A stretch of 64,000 bases of DNA. Source: Neonectria sp. B-13. Its lineage: Eukaryota > Ascomycota > Sordariomycetes > Hypocreales > Nectriaceae. The notes beneath the pieces are model-generated. The model searched no databases. It saw nothing but the letters and a program-made list of their open reading frames with translations, and was not told the DNA's origin. This document shows, one piece after another, positions 1 through 11,097 of this stretch (the first letter of the stretch is position 1; every line of letters starts with the position of its first letter). The translations under genes and the position numbers were made by a program. The DNA is taken from the NCBI GenBank assembly GCA_002682825.1, contig NOKP01000007.1, positions 992,001-1,056,000 of the forward strand, written 5' to 3'.

Positions 1-456
1 CACGACCGCCTGCTCCAGTATTACCACGACATGGCTTGCAACCGCGGCCAGGCCGACAAGACACATGATGTGAACAAGTGCCACCCCCTGCGACGAGTTT
101 ACATGATTGGCGACAACCCGGAGAGCGACATCCGTGGCGCAAACGAGTTCAACGCCGCCGACGGCACGGAGTGGATTCCCATCCTGGTGCGGACGGGTGT
201 CTGGCGGCAGACCGAAACGGAGCGGGAGCCTCGATACAAGCCGGCGGTGATTGTAGACGACGTGGTGGACGCGGTGGTGTGGGCGCTCAATAACGAGGGT
301 ATGAAGGCGTCGAGGGAGTGGCTGCTGTCGGCTTTGTCCCACACAAAGGGGTATATCAAGTTACCGGAGCTGGAGGGGCAGAATCATGGCCGTGGGCTTG
401 GTGACGAAGAATCGTCGCATCCAAGCGAGAAGGAAGCGGCCGAAGCGAGGCTCTGA
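1..456 (+). CDS. HAD-superfamily hydrolase (CECR5/HAD-IIA-like), 3' end only
   Basis: The reading frame is open from base 1 to the TGA at 454-456, so only the C-terminal ~151 residues are in the window. The first in-window ATG (31) is internal. The segment YMIGDNPESDIRGAN (codons from about 103) is HAD motif IV: Gly-Asp followed by Ser-Asp-Ile, the acidic residues that hold the catalytic Mg2+. It is followed by a segment naming a gained cap-type ending (GTEWIPILVRTGVW) typical of fungal HAD-IIA/CECR5-like phosphatases related to yeast YKR070W, some of which are mitochondrial. The tail is acidic and charged. The catalytic DxD nucleophile lies upstream of the window, so the substrate cannot be judged. 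Confidence 0.8.
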   Translation, partial: HDRLLQYYHDMACNRGQADKTHDVNKCHPLRRVYMIGDNPESDIRGANEFNAADGTEWIPILVRTGVWRQTETEREPRYKPAVIVDDVVDAVVWALNNEGMKASREWLLSALSHTKGYIKLPELEGQNHGRGLGDEESSHPSEKEAAEARL

Positions 457-1437
457 GGCAATGAGGTCCACCGAAGTGTTTCCTGGCGTGGGGGTTTACG
501 GGCGTGAGCTACGATTTGACACCGAGTCATACATCTCAACATAGGATCCAGGGGAATGAGCGGGTAATGAATGGGTGGATTTCGGTCTGCGGCATCTCGA
601 CCCGCAAACAGCTCCGTTTTCCGAGTGCTTCCCCCACGGTTTCGGTGCCCGATAGCGGGTCAACGGGGCAATTCTTTCGGGAACATGTCGAGTGGTCAGG
701 TCCGGAACGGGCCGAGTGTGAAGAAATAGATGGGATGGAGAGAAAAAATAGACAAAACCTTCATCAATTCAGTCCATGTTCCTTGTCGTTCAAGAGCCGC
801 AGCGGTGTGTGCCGTGATGCTGCCGGGGAATATGGTGAGGTCGGCAGACTATTCGGTGTGTGTATTGGGCATAGCGCGAGTGCCGCCCTTAGTGAGCTGC
901 TGCTTGCTTGTTAGTGATGAGTCTTTGCGGAGCAGTGACTGGTTAATTGGCTTATGCGAGTTTGTGCATTGAAAACGGTCAGCTCGACGGTAGATTGGCG
1001 TGGTTGACGTTTCTGACCGACGAAAACCGTTGTGTGTTGGTCGTATACCGTAGCGACTCAGCAAATTCGCCTGGAATCCTTCAACGCTAATGCAGCAGAT
1101 TGACCAATTAAGCATGTCATTTGAAAATCCGTTCTAAGCTCAGAACGGGATGATAATTACTAACCAATCGAGGAGCATAGTGGTGCATTGGCGTTGAAAG
1201 ATACGGGCGAATTTAGTGAGTCGATACGGCAGTTGATCGGTAGGCTTAATGACATACCAAGAAGACTGCAAAGAGCCATGTATCTCCACATAAGTTAGAT
1301 GCTTTATAGTAATAGATCTATGGATAAAGAGAGGTTATGAGCCCGTGAGTCGAATTGCAGTTCCGTCTGGTAGTGAGATGGGATTTCCGAAGACGTCAAT
1401 CTACGTAGTAATAATTGCTAGCACTTCGTCACTTATA
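457..1437. other. Intergenic region, no gene seen
   Basis: This stretch lies between the HAD gene (+) and the 3' end of the bZIP gene (-). It becomes AT-richer after about 930. The short open frames have no recognisable domain. It probably holds the two 3' UTRs and spacer. Confidence 0.5.
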
Positions 1438-2368
1438 TCAGATCCTAAAAATGAGCTTCTTTTCACCCCTCTTCTCACGCCAGTAATTAGTCGACTCGAT
1501 GATTTCAGGGCAACCTTGGATCAACCAGCCCCACTTCTTTAGAAACGCAACACTCGCCTCCCAGCTCCGGAAGTCCCACGATTGTCCCCACACAATGAGG
1601 GAGGGTTTCTCTTGGTCGATTTCACTCTCAACGTGGAGGAGATCGAAACATAGTTCATCCTCATCGTAGATTCCGGCATCGACGCCTTTCAGCATGTTGT
1701 CTCGCATCCGCGGAAAGGGAAACAGGTCAAACCAAGGATGATGCTTCACCGCCAACTGTACAGCGGTCGGGTGAAGGCTTGCCGAGCATGATGGCAGCGG
1801 TGTAGACTGGCCGGGCGGGCGAGGGCCAAGCATATTGAAGGGCGATACAGCATCATCATGACACAGGCCATCTACCGTGAAACCCAGTTCAATGGCGTTC
1901 TGCGACATGGCGTTGAGGACATTCAATCTGATTAAAGAGGGTAGGTACGTCGGTTGAGGAGCGTTGAGACTGAATTCCAGATAGAACTTGCGCGTGAATT
2001 CGATCAGCTGAGCGCGGCGTTCAGGGCTGGACGTGAGAAGATATCCTTTGTTGCTGGCCTCTAGCTGTGAAAATGGATCTCGCTTTCTGACATCTGCACC
2101 CGATATGGGCGCGGGGAAATGCCCCTGCTGAAGCTTCCTCTTTTTCCCTAGACAGGCATCGCCAAAGTCAGCCGATGATGCTTGCCACGGTGGTACGTCA
2201 TGCCAACCACGTATTCGTACGTTGGGTTCTCTGGTTGAGGCGATTCTGCCGCCTTCTCCTGTCTTCGGCACTCGTCTTCCCGGTCCAGTCATCGTCGAGG
2301 TTGCGCAGCTCCGCCAGCTGAGGCATCACCCCCAGACTAAGGGGGATACTGGCGTGCATCATCTCCAT
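1438..2368 (-). CDS. bZIP transcription factor with C-terminal DUF3425 domain
   Basis: This is a two-exon gene on the minus strand: exon 1 2368-2221, intron 2220-2148 (73 nt, GTACGA...TCTAG), exon 2 2147-1438, giving 285 aa. The unspliced frame lacks a DNA-binding region. Splicing joins residues ~36-49 (acidic-basic EDRRRRQNRLNQRTQ) to RKKRKLQQ, forming a bZIP basic region with the N-x-x-x-Q-R signature at Asn45/Arg47. Exon 2 carries DUF3425, recognised by HPWFDLFPFPRMRDN, the EDELC segment, and the tail motif WGWLIQGCPEI followed by ESTNYW. DUF3425 proteins are fungus-specific bZIP-like factors of mostly unknown role. The leucine zipper after the basic region is weak or absent. The start chosen is the first ATG of the exon-1 frame. 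The gene is head-to-head with the alcohol dehydrogenase at 3147, with a palindrome 54 nt upstream of its start. Confidence 0.8.
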
Positions 2369-2421
2369 CGGTTCGGGCAGATGTGTTCTCGGGAGCTAAC
2401 TTAGTGGATGAAGGGTCAAGC

Positions 2422-2435
2422 TTACTACGTAGTAA
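2422..2435. promoter_or_regulatory. Perfect 14-nt palindrome TTACTACGTAGTAA
   Basis: The sequence TTACTACGTAGTAA reads identically on both strands. It carries TTAC and GTAA half-sites of the kind bound by fungal Yap-type bZIP proteins (known consensus TTACTAA/TTACGTAA). A related TTTACGTAGT lies at 2449-2458. It is 54 nt upstream of the bZIP start codon in the shared promoter with the dehydrogenase. Autoregulation is inference. Confidence 0.45.
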
Positions 2436-2887
2436 ACTCCGTACGTGGTTTACGTAGTCCGAGGTTCCGATTGATGGCCCCCCACCTTTATATGCACCTG
2501 GCTGACGGTAAGTCCGCAGGCTGGCGTTAAGCCAGATGTTTCAACCGGCTCCGCCGGGCGGCTTAATACCGCTCGTTCGGGTCCCCCAAGACTCAAATGT
2601 GCAAGCTGTTTCTGCCAGCATTATGACGTTACTTCCCATGTTTTGGGTTCCCGCTAATGCACCTTGCTGATGCCCTTCGGCGATAGGTGGAGTATAGAAG
2701 CCAAGTGAATCTCGGATTTTGTCTGGAGGCTTCGGGCACTAGCTGACCATGGTTAGAATGGCATCATGGAAACACGTTTCGTGCCAAGATGGAATGACGA
2801 CGGCGATTAGTAGCACGTATTCCCGTGCCATGGCAGATGTCTATGATGCATGATGTAGAAAATTTGGTGCATGAAAATTCGATTGTT

Positions 2888-2956
2888 TAAGTCCGATCGC
2901 TGGAGTGCATCGAGTGGTAGTCACTAGTCGAAAACCCTGTCCTAAGTCCGATCGCT
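2888..2956. promoter_or_regulatory. Direct repeat of TAAGTCCGATCGCT in the dehydrogenase promoter
   Basis: The exact 14-mer TAAGTCCGATCGCT occurs at 2888-2901 and again at 2943-2956, in the same orientation, 55 bp apart. It contains the palindrome CGATCG. Both copies lie within 260 bp upstream of the dehydrogenase start and could be paired factor-binding sites. Confidence 0.45.
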
Positions 2957-2996
2957 TAAAAGCGACTTGTAGGTCAGAGTTGGCAACTCATGAACA

Positions 2997-3003
2997 TATA
3001 TAG
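2997..3003 (+). promoter_or_regulatory. Probable TATA box of the alcohol dehydrogenase
   Basis: TATATAG lies about 145 bp upstream of the ATG at 3147. It is followed by a CA- and pyrimidine-rich leader, typical of a fungal 5' UTR. Confidence 0.45.
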
Positions 3004-3146
3004 AGAGACGGCACTGTACCTTCAAACCTTTATTCCACATCACACTCAGGACATTATCGAACATCATCCATATCATTATCCAGATCATCACCCACTCAAG
3101 CCAATCTTCACATCATTGACCCCGGTCAATCAACCAAATAACAACC

Positions 3147-4372
3147 ATGACTACCGACTACAAGTTTGAGGGCTGGCTAGGCCGCACCCCTGAGGCTGCC
3201 CAGGGCAAGATGGAATGGGGATCATTTGAGCCCAAGGAGTGGAAGGAAGACGACGTCGACATCCAGATCACCCACTGCGGAGTTTGCGGTTCAGATATCC
3301 ACACCCTTCGTTCCGGCTGGGGCGAGACCCCCTATCGTGAGTTTGACCCATTAGACTCGTTGACCCCGAGATATGTCCACTAACTCTGCCAAATCTAGCC
3401 TGCTGTGTTGGCCACGAAATCGTGGGCAAGGCCGTCCGCGTTGGCAAGAACGTTAACCACATCAAAGTCGGAGACCGTGTCGGCGTCGGTGCTCAGGCGC
3501 GAAGCTGTCTCGAGCCCGATTGTCCCGAGTGCTCCCAGGGCCTCGAGAACCACTGTGGGCGAGGCATGATCAACACATACGGATCGGTCTATCCCAACAA
3601 CGAGGGAAAATCATATGGTGGCTACGCCGACTACAACCGAACGAACGCTCACTTCGTGTTCAAGATCCCCGAGGGCTTGTCATCTGAGGCCGCTGCGCCT
3701 ATGCTCTGCGGCGGCGTTACCATGTATTCGCCCTTGAAGAACAACGGCTGTGGGCCTGGAAAGACAGTCGGCATTGTCGGAGTGGGAGGTCTTGGACATT
3801 TCGGTGTCTTGTTTGCGAAGGCTCTCGGTGCGGATAAGGTTATTGGAATTTCCCGAAGGAGTTCGAAGAAGGACGACGTTCTTGCTCTCGGAGCCGACGC
3901 CTATATCGCGACTGAGGATGACAAGGACTGGCACAAGACGAACGCGCGGTCTATCGACCTGATCATCTCCACAGTGTCGAACTCGAACATGCCGCTGGAG
4001 CAATACCTAGGTCTGCTCAAGGTCAATGGCACCTTCATTCAAGTCGGGTAAGTTATCCTTTCCGGCATCTCCAGCTATCTGCTGGTCTGCCCATCCTTGG
4101 AGCTATCAACTAACTGAGATAACAGGGCCCCTGATGGCGGCAACTTGCCCCCTATCAGTGCTTTCACTCTTATCATCGCCGGAATTAAGGTGGGCGGCAG
4201 CGCCATCGGACCACCCAGCGATGTCCGAGACATGCTCGAGCTCGCGGTGGAGAAGAATGTGCAGCCTTGGATCGAGAAGAGGCCGCTCAGCGAGGCCAAC
4301 AAGGCCATCGTCGACATGGAAGAGGGCAAGGCTCGATACAGATATGTTTTGGTCAACGAGAAGCATGTGTAA
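3147..4372 (+). CDS. Zinc-dependent alcohol dehydrogenase, cinnamyl alcohol dehydrogenase/ADH6-like
   Basis: The gene has three exons, 3147-3336, 3399-4047 and 4126-4372, with GT-AG introns of 62 and 78 nt. Splicing gives 361 aa in frame, the usual length for the family. Catalytic zinc ligands are visible: Cys47 in CGVCGSDIH, then His69-Glu70 in GHE, a motif interrupted upstream by intron 1. The structural-zinc lobe has Cys100, Cys105, Cys108 and Cys116. A Rossmann GVGGLG motif follows. These match NADPH-dependent medium-chain alcohol dehydrogenases of the cinnamyl alcohol dehydrogenase group (yeast ADH6/ADH7), which reduce aliphatic and aromatic aldehydes in the cytosol. The substrate is not determined. 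The promoter carries a TATA box and a 14-bp direct repeat and is shared head-to-head with a bZIP gene, suggesting stress- or aldehyde-responsive expression (inference). Confidence 0.92.
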
Positions 4373-5810
4373 GCAACGGATGGCGCTATAGAATATAGAG
4401 TACGGGATGATTGTGGAGTGTATCAACATAGATCGGTATAGACCAGGGTAGCCAGAATGAAGACAAAGCAGTTTAAAACGTCATGTCATCAAATGTTCAA
4501 AACGGTCGATGAACGTCTGAGAAGTTATGCACAGTGGGGTTGTATGGTGGGGGCCTTATTACTTTGCACCGCACATTTCTGTCCCTCTGGAAAAGCGGCA
4601 CTGTTTTTACTGTCCAGGCCAAAAAAGGCCCAGAACCACAAACCCCCTGCTCGGTCCATGTGAGGCACTACCGGAACCGCGACCGAAGACGTCAAAACGA
4701 GGACTAGCGTCACTAGCCACCCGAGATTACGTCACGCAGACCCTGCCAACCTGCTCAAGAAGTGGCTTCGGCCGTGAGTGAGCGAGAATGCGAGAGACCC
4801 TTTTCTTCGGCCCTGTAACAGGTCCCCCCGTAAGCTTCCCTGGTTTGCCAGGGTCTCCATGGGGCAGTTGTGGGAAGTCGTGGGGAGTGGTCGCTTCTCA
4901 ACCCCGTCAACTCCAACGAGGACCAGCCAACTGCGGCGCAAGGCTTGCCCCAACGAGTCAAACATCAGTGGTTTGCGTCGGAGTATCTGGCCGTGGCCCT
5001 TGACCTTGCTTTCGTCCCAGGATAGCGGAAGCCCGGAAACATGGGGTGCGCATCCGGTCGGTGTCGACGACGGTAACGGTGGCCGTCCCATGTCCCGTTT
5101 GCTTCCCTGGCTGTCCACCATTTCGCGACGCCTGGCTGGTCCAGCTGTTAATTTTCGTAATGAACTGTACAAAACGCAGTGCTACTGTCCTTGGGATCAT
5201 GTGGTTAATTCATCATGTCGGTACGGAGCGCGTGTTGTTGGGGTCTCTGTTTTGTGTGTGCGTGTGTGTCCCCGCTACTTTCAACGCTCTTCTTCGCGGC
5301 TGAATATTCTCTCTCCTTCCCCCTTTGGACTCTCCATCTTAGCCTGCTCCGTCGTTCAATTGACCTCGTGCCGTTTCCCAAAGCCGCGTAGCCGTCTTAT
5401 CGTGTCTGGGCCAAACCACAGCGAATCGAGCAGCCCTCTAAATAACCCACCCCCGGCTTTCTGATAAGCGCACTCCCACACCCACCTCATTGCGGCCCTT
5501 GCCTCCCCTGCCTTGCCTTGCACGCTTGGCACCTTCCGCCGCACGCAGCACCCTAACTTCAGTTACAGGCTACCGTAACGCAACCGACTTGGACTGCTAG
5601 TCTCTCTCCGCCACTGTCTGGCGCGGGGGGGAAAGAACAACCCGGCGCAGTCTCCTGCATCTGCATGTGCCAGCCAACTTGCATCCCGACTACTCAATCC
5701 GTCTTGACTCACTCCCGTCACCTTTCTCTGCGACCTTCACCGCGTCGCTTTTCCCTCTCTCTTCAGAGCAATTGAACCGGATCCTGCCCTTCAGAAGCCC
5801 GCCGCTCATC
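4373..5810. other. Intergenic region and CT-rich leader of choline kinase
   Basis: No conserved coding sequence is seen; the open frames here overlap in all directions and lack domains. From about 5280 the plus strand is pyrimidine-rich (CTCTCTCC runs), typical of a fungal core promoter and 5' UTR for the gene at 5811. Confidence 0.5.
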
Positions 5811-8620
5811 ATGTCTGCGGCGTCCTCGCCTAACCCCGCCTCGGGCAGTGGCCAGCATTCCCTCCATCCCCCGCTGCGCTCGGCTCTCAAGAGCGATGAC
5901 GATGGCGACCGCGCTTCACCCGCCAGCGGCTCTCTCAAAGGTACGTCGCAATACACCTTGTAACCGGAGCCCTTGTCTGCTATTGCTTCCGGTGCGACTC
6001 AAGTCGTTCGTCCCTTACCTACCTTCACTCCCCTGCCCTGCCCTGAGTCTTGGCCCCCCCTGCGCAACTCAATCACGCCGTAACTGCTGAGTCTGGCAAC
6101 CAACGTCTTGGACCCCTGGCCCCTCTTATCGCCAGTGTGGTGGCCATGCCATGCCATGATGTGGTGATTGAGCAGGGCCGCGACTGTTCGGTGAGCTTAC
6201 TACTACCGGTATCCGTGGCCCTGCTCTGCGCTCAAGTGAGTGTCTTCTTGCCCGTGGTCTCCCTTTTCTTCTCAAGCTTTTAGCTGTCGTTGCTCTTTTG
6301 TCTTGAAACCCCACGTTTGCCCCAAGGATGGAAATCATCACAGGTCAACCCGTACACTGGGCAGTTAGGATGGAGCTCACATGGAAAACAGCTGTGCAGA
6401 TTGCCGACACCGAACCTGAAATTCAACTGCTCGAAGATGATTCCCAGCCTATGAGACAGTTTCCCGCCGGCCCTAAGCGTCGCCTGAGCGGGAAGCTCCC
6501 TCCCTCCCAGCTTCCCAACAGCTCCTCCAGGTCCTCACTCAGCGAGAGCTCCTCGTCTATTCGCCCACCCCTCGAGGACCACTCTCATTCCTCTCACAAC
6601 CACGGTCACCGCCGCCAGTACTACAGTGAGAAGCTGCTTGCCCAGGTCAACGACTGGTTGGAACATGAGAAGAGGAAGGCCACAGCCAGGAAGCCGAAAC
6701 TCCGTCGACGCAAGTCCAAGTCTCCTCCCAAGGCAAAGGAACAAGAGAGCGAACGCCCAACCCGCCGTGACCAAGACCAGTCTGACACTGACCGTGCTCG
6801 GTCAGTGTCTGCCGACTCTCAGTCGAGTGACATCTCTTTTGACCGACTCCAACGCATCCTTGAGGATTCCATGGCGCACATGGGCTTCAACGCAGTCCCA
6901 CACTTCAGCCCTAAGTTGACTCGCCCTCGAAACCGCAAGTCCAGCTCACGCAACTCGCTGCAGCGTGCGGCCTCGTCCGACACCGATTATGTCGATGGAG
7001 ATGCTATTGTTCCTAGTTGTGATGCCTGGCTCGACAACTCCAAGACTATGAGCTACGTAGGCGGTGGAGCAAACGCAGACGACGCCACGTCGGCTCCCGA
7101 CTCCAGGGTCGAAAAGGAACGTGAAGCTTGGCTGAGCTTCAAGAATGAGATCATTCGTATCGCGCACACGTTGAGACTGAAGGGATGGCGGCGAGTTCCA
7201 CTGGGTAGTGGCGACAACATTTCTGTAGAGCGTCTGAGTGGCGCTCTGACCAACGCCGTCTATGTCGTGTTCCCCCCAACTGACTTGTCCGAGGCGGATG
7301 GCAAGAAGCCTCCTCCAAAGCTTCTCCTTCGTGTCTATGGACCCCAAGTTGAACACCTGATCGATCGAGAAAACGAACTCCAGGTTCTTCAGAGACTCGC
7401 ACGGAAGAGGATTGGACCACGTTTGCTAGGGACTTTTCAGAATGGCCGGTTCGAACAGTTTTTCAACGCCATCACGTTGACGCCGCCGGACCTTCGAGAT
7501 CAGTCCATCTCTAGGCAGATTGCCAAGCGTCTGCGAGAGCTCCATGATGGTATCGAACTGCTGCCACATGAAAGAGAGAATGGGCCAACCGTGTGGAAGA
7601 ACTGGGATCAGTGGCTAGAAAATGTCGAGCGGATCATTGCCTTCCTGGACAACCAGTTTGAAACGGATCCAGAGCCTGCCCGATCAGACTCAATCGTTCA
7701 TGCGTGGAAGGCCAACGGCTACGTGTGCGGCACCCCTTGGGCTAAGTTTAGGGAGCTGGTGGTCAAATACCGCGCTCACCTTGAGAGCTTTTACCACGGG
7801 CGCAAGGACATTAACAACCGTCTTGTCTTTGCCCACAGTGATGTAAGAAGTCCCAATATTCTCACACTAGATGCATTGCTTATCAAACCCACTATAGACT
7901 CAGTACGGTAACATCCTCCGAGTTCGCCCGGATGATGAAAAGTCGCCGCTGCTCCAGCCCGCCAACCAGCACAAGCAGCTCATTGTCATTGATTTTGAGT
8001 ACGCTGGCGCCAACCCTCCTGGTATTGAATTTGCGAACCACTTTACAGAGTGGACTTACAACTACCATGATCCTGTCACCTCTTACGCCTGTAACGAGCG
8101 GCGATACCCCAACATTGAGGAGCAGAAGCGTTTTATCAAGGCCTATGTCGACCACCGACCTCGGTTCCCTCTGGGAAACGCCTCAACCCCTCGACTGACA
8201 CCTTCGGACGGAGGCCTCTCAAGCGGCACTTCGACACCACTTGTTCAAGCCCATCCTGGCGCCAGCTCAAGCTCCATTGTTGACTTCATGCTGGATGCTC
8301 GCGTCCCCCCTGGTGGATGGACCGCTGCAGAGCGCGCCACTGAGGAGCAGAGTGACCAGCGCGTGCAGGAGCTCTTGGAGCAGACACAGCTGTGGCGCCC
8401 TGCTAATCACCTCATGTGGGTGGCATGGGGTCTCGTGCAAGCTAAGATTCCTGGCCTCGATGAGTCGGTTACAGAGGAGGATCTGGGTCCGGATGAGTTT
8501 GACTACCTGAGGTATACGCAAGACAGAGCCTTGTTCTTCTGGGGAGACTGTGTACAGCTGGGACTGGTCAAGCCAGAGGAGTTGCCCGAGAACCTACGGG
8601 CCAGAGTGAAGATTGTCTAG
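5811..8620 (+). CDS. Choline/ethanolamine kinase
   Basis: The gene has three exons. Exon 1 is 5811-5940 and ends in GTACGT. Exon 2 begins at 6344 or, equally in phase, at 6392, and ends at 7842. Exon 3 is 7898-8620. The product is 783 aa with the first acceptor or 767 aa with the second. The second acceptor is preceded by a GCTCAC branch-like motif and removes an unconvincing segment, so it may be the real one. The second intron (55 nt) splits the catalytic loop: joining gives HSDTQYGNIL (His541, Asp543, Asn548), the Brenner phosphotransferase motif, followed by DFEYAG at ~575, the choline kinase motif. The N-terminal ~250 residues are Ser/Arg-rich and probably regulatory. The enzyme phosphorylates choline or ethanolamine in the first step of the CDP-choline (Kennedy) pathway, in the cytosol. 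It could be either choline or ethanolamine specific. Confidence 0.9.
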
Positions 8621-8975
8621 TACGGACTGCTTCGCCTGCGAAGTAACTGCACCTCACGGGGTGGTTTACGCCCATGGTCACCGGCGACGAGACGAAGCAG
8701 GCTGGTATTTCGAACCTGAGAGACAACGTCATGAGGTTGCTGATTAGGCCTCAACGCCCATCATCTTCGTCATGTTGTAGCTATACATATCATTCTTATC
8801 AACCATAGAACGAGAACCAACAAGAAAATTTGGAAACAAGCATAACCTTGGGAGTTTCCTTTATTGTGTATTCTTTTATGAACTTTCTAGATGCCTAATC
8901 TGATGTATAACTTAAGTAAAATAGTATAACCAGGTGTATGACCCATAATTCGGTAGAATTTGTCCGAACGCAGGC
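8621..8975. other. Convergent 3' intergenic spacer
   Basis: This 355-nt AT-rich stretch lies between the 3' ends of choline kinase (+) and the BTB gene (-). It presumably holds both 3' UTRs. No other feature was seen. Confidence 0.5.
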
Positions 8976-11097
8976 CTAAGCATCGAGCTTCAAGCGGTCT
9001 AGCATGGCATCTATCTTGCCGAGCAGGATCTGGTAATTGATAGCATCCGACGCAAATTCATCTTCTACCACTTCGCCGTCAAGTGTACGCACTATATCCG
9101 CTTTCCCCAAGTCTCCCTCATCCCTCTGGTTTTCAACTCCGTTTGAAGTACCATTCGCTTCCGGTACAGCAGAGGGCGCATCGCCGTCTGTAAGAGTCGC
9201 CTGTTCGGCCAAGGCCGCAGCTAATTGGGCGTCGATCTCGCCCTCCTCATCCATCATCTCGTCGAGACCGGCATCCTCGAAGCGCAAGCGGAACCGGTCA
9301 GAGAGATAATACCGGATGTCGTCGAGCAGTTCGATCGTGTCTGTTTCTTCACGCGACCGCAGGCGCTGGGCACTCTCGTTGATGAGGTCCTGGAAGTCTA
9401 GTTCGTCGATGTAATCCTCGAGGCGGTAGGCGAGATATCTGGCTGCGAACTCCTCGAGACGCTGGACGCGGAGATCCCATGCCGCGTGGATGACGTCGTA
9501 GATGTTGATGGGTTCCATCTCTACTTGCACCTTTGTCTCATCGTTGTCATTGGCTGCTTGATCATCCTCGGAGTTGGTCTCGTGGGCATGCGTCCGGTCG
9601 ATGAGAACGTTGGACGTACCGCTGCCGAGCGTGCTGATGGCAACGGCGGCTTTCGTCTTGAGGTTGTCGAGGAAGAGCATGTCGGCGGCGTAGAGAAGAT
9701 CGAGGGCGTGCTCTAGTGGACACGCGACGGTCTCGGTATATAAAAAGGCGAGGATGATCTCGAGAACGGCTGGCGTGCAGTCAACGGTGATGACGCGCAG
9801 ATGGTCGGCGCGCTGTGACTCGACATAGTCGCCGGAGAACATCTTCTCAAAGTACTCGCTGCGGATGAGCATGGCCTTGTGCGCGGGATAGAGGACTGAT
9901 TTGCTGTTCTTCGAGGGTTCCGCTCGGGCACCGGCTGGGCCGATGGGGATGCTTGAAGCGGTGGTGGCAGTGGGTAGGTCATCGGACTCGGCGTCACTCG
10001 GCTCGTCTGCGCGCAGGAGCACGTCAGCGAACATGGCGTTGCCGTACGGCCACTTAACATCCTTTACGCGATCCGTGTCCACAACCATCTTGTGGCCCCT
10101 GACGTTGCGCTGGAAGAAGTCCTCCAGCTGGCCTCTCGCCCGCTCCACTTCGTCCTGGTACCGCTGGCGCGCGAGCCGCCTGTCCGTCCCCGCGAGGATG
10201 GCCTCCCACAGCTGCTCGACCTCGAGCTGCTTGCTGATCTTGTACAGGCCCCCGAGGATATCATCTTCGGAGGACGCGGTGCCCGGCGGCGCAAGGTCGC
10301 GCGGCACCTCGCCGAGGTAGAGGTAGCGCAGCACGATCTGGAAGGCCTCGGGCGGCACGGCGTCGACGAGCTTCAGCGTCGCCGCGGTGGGGGCGTCGGC
10401 GAGCTTCCGGTGGAAGTACGGCGAGCGCGAAGCCAGGAAGAACTTGTGCAGCTCGAAGGAGCGGTCGCCGGCGACGAGGGCGACGTCGGAGGTGCTCGGG
10501 ACGGTGCGGCCGAGCAGCGTTGAGATGTGGGCGGTCCAGTAGACGTAGGGGTCCGAGGACTTGGAGAAGTCGTACTGCAGGAGGAGGTTGCGGATGCGGT
10601 CGTTGAGGGCGTTGTAGATGCAGCGTTCTCCCTGGAAGGTGTTGCGTTCGGCGAGGGCGCCTGGATAGTGTGAGTTTCGGACTGAGAGAGTCTCTCATCT
10701 TGAAGATGAGCTGTGAAATGGAACTGGTCAACAACGTACCGGACTCTAACAGAAGCTGGACAAGTTCATAGTGTCCACAGAGGCTAGCCTACCACTTTGT
10801 CAGGGCTCCGTTCTTGTATAATCTCATCTCGCCCCATTCATCTCATCAACGCCGAAGTCCCCCACCTTCACCTACAATAATCAGGGGCGTGTAGTCGAAG
10901 CGGTCCTTGCCATTGATATTGACGCCCCGGCTGATGAGCTCCTGGCATGTTCGCAGATCGCCGTGGCGACAGGCCGTCAGGAACTCGTGGAACTCGGGGC
11001 TGTCGTCGAGTGGGTTCTCATCCCGAAGGAGGCCGCTCTTGATGAGGATCGCCTCCTGGGCGAGGGCGCCTTCGAGTTCATCCTTTCGGCGTACCAT
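8976..11097 (-). CDS. Ankyrin repeat and double BTB/POZ domain protein (ABTB1-like)
   Basis: This is a minus-strand gene with three exons: 11097-10876, 10788-10740 and 10660-8976, with introns of 87 and 79 nt. It encodes 651 aa. Residues ~25-110 form ankyrin repeats; intron 1 falls inside the second one, and splicing restores DYTPLIIASLCGHYELVQ. A first BTB domain follows at ~120-220 (SDVALVAGDRSFELHKFFLA). A second, at ~300-440, has a Ser/Pro-rich insertion and the core HKAMLIRSEYFEKMFSG. The C-terminus is acidic. The order ankyrin-BTB-BTB matches human ABTB1/BPOZ and yeast YIL001W. BTB proteins of this type act as substrate adaptors for cullin-3 ubiquitin ligases, but the fungal substrate is unknown. 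It is divergently arranged with the NIMA kinase. Confidence 0.88.
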
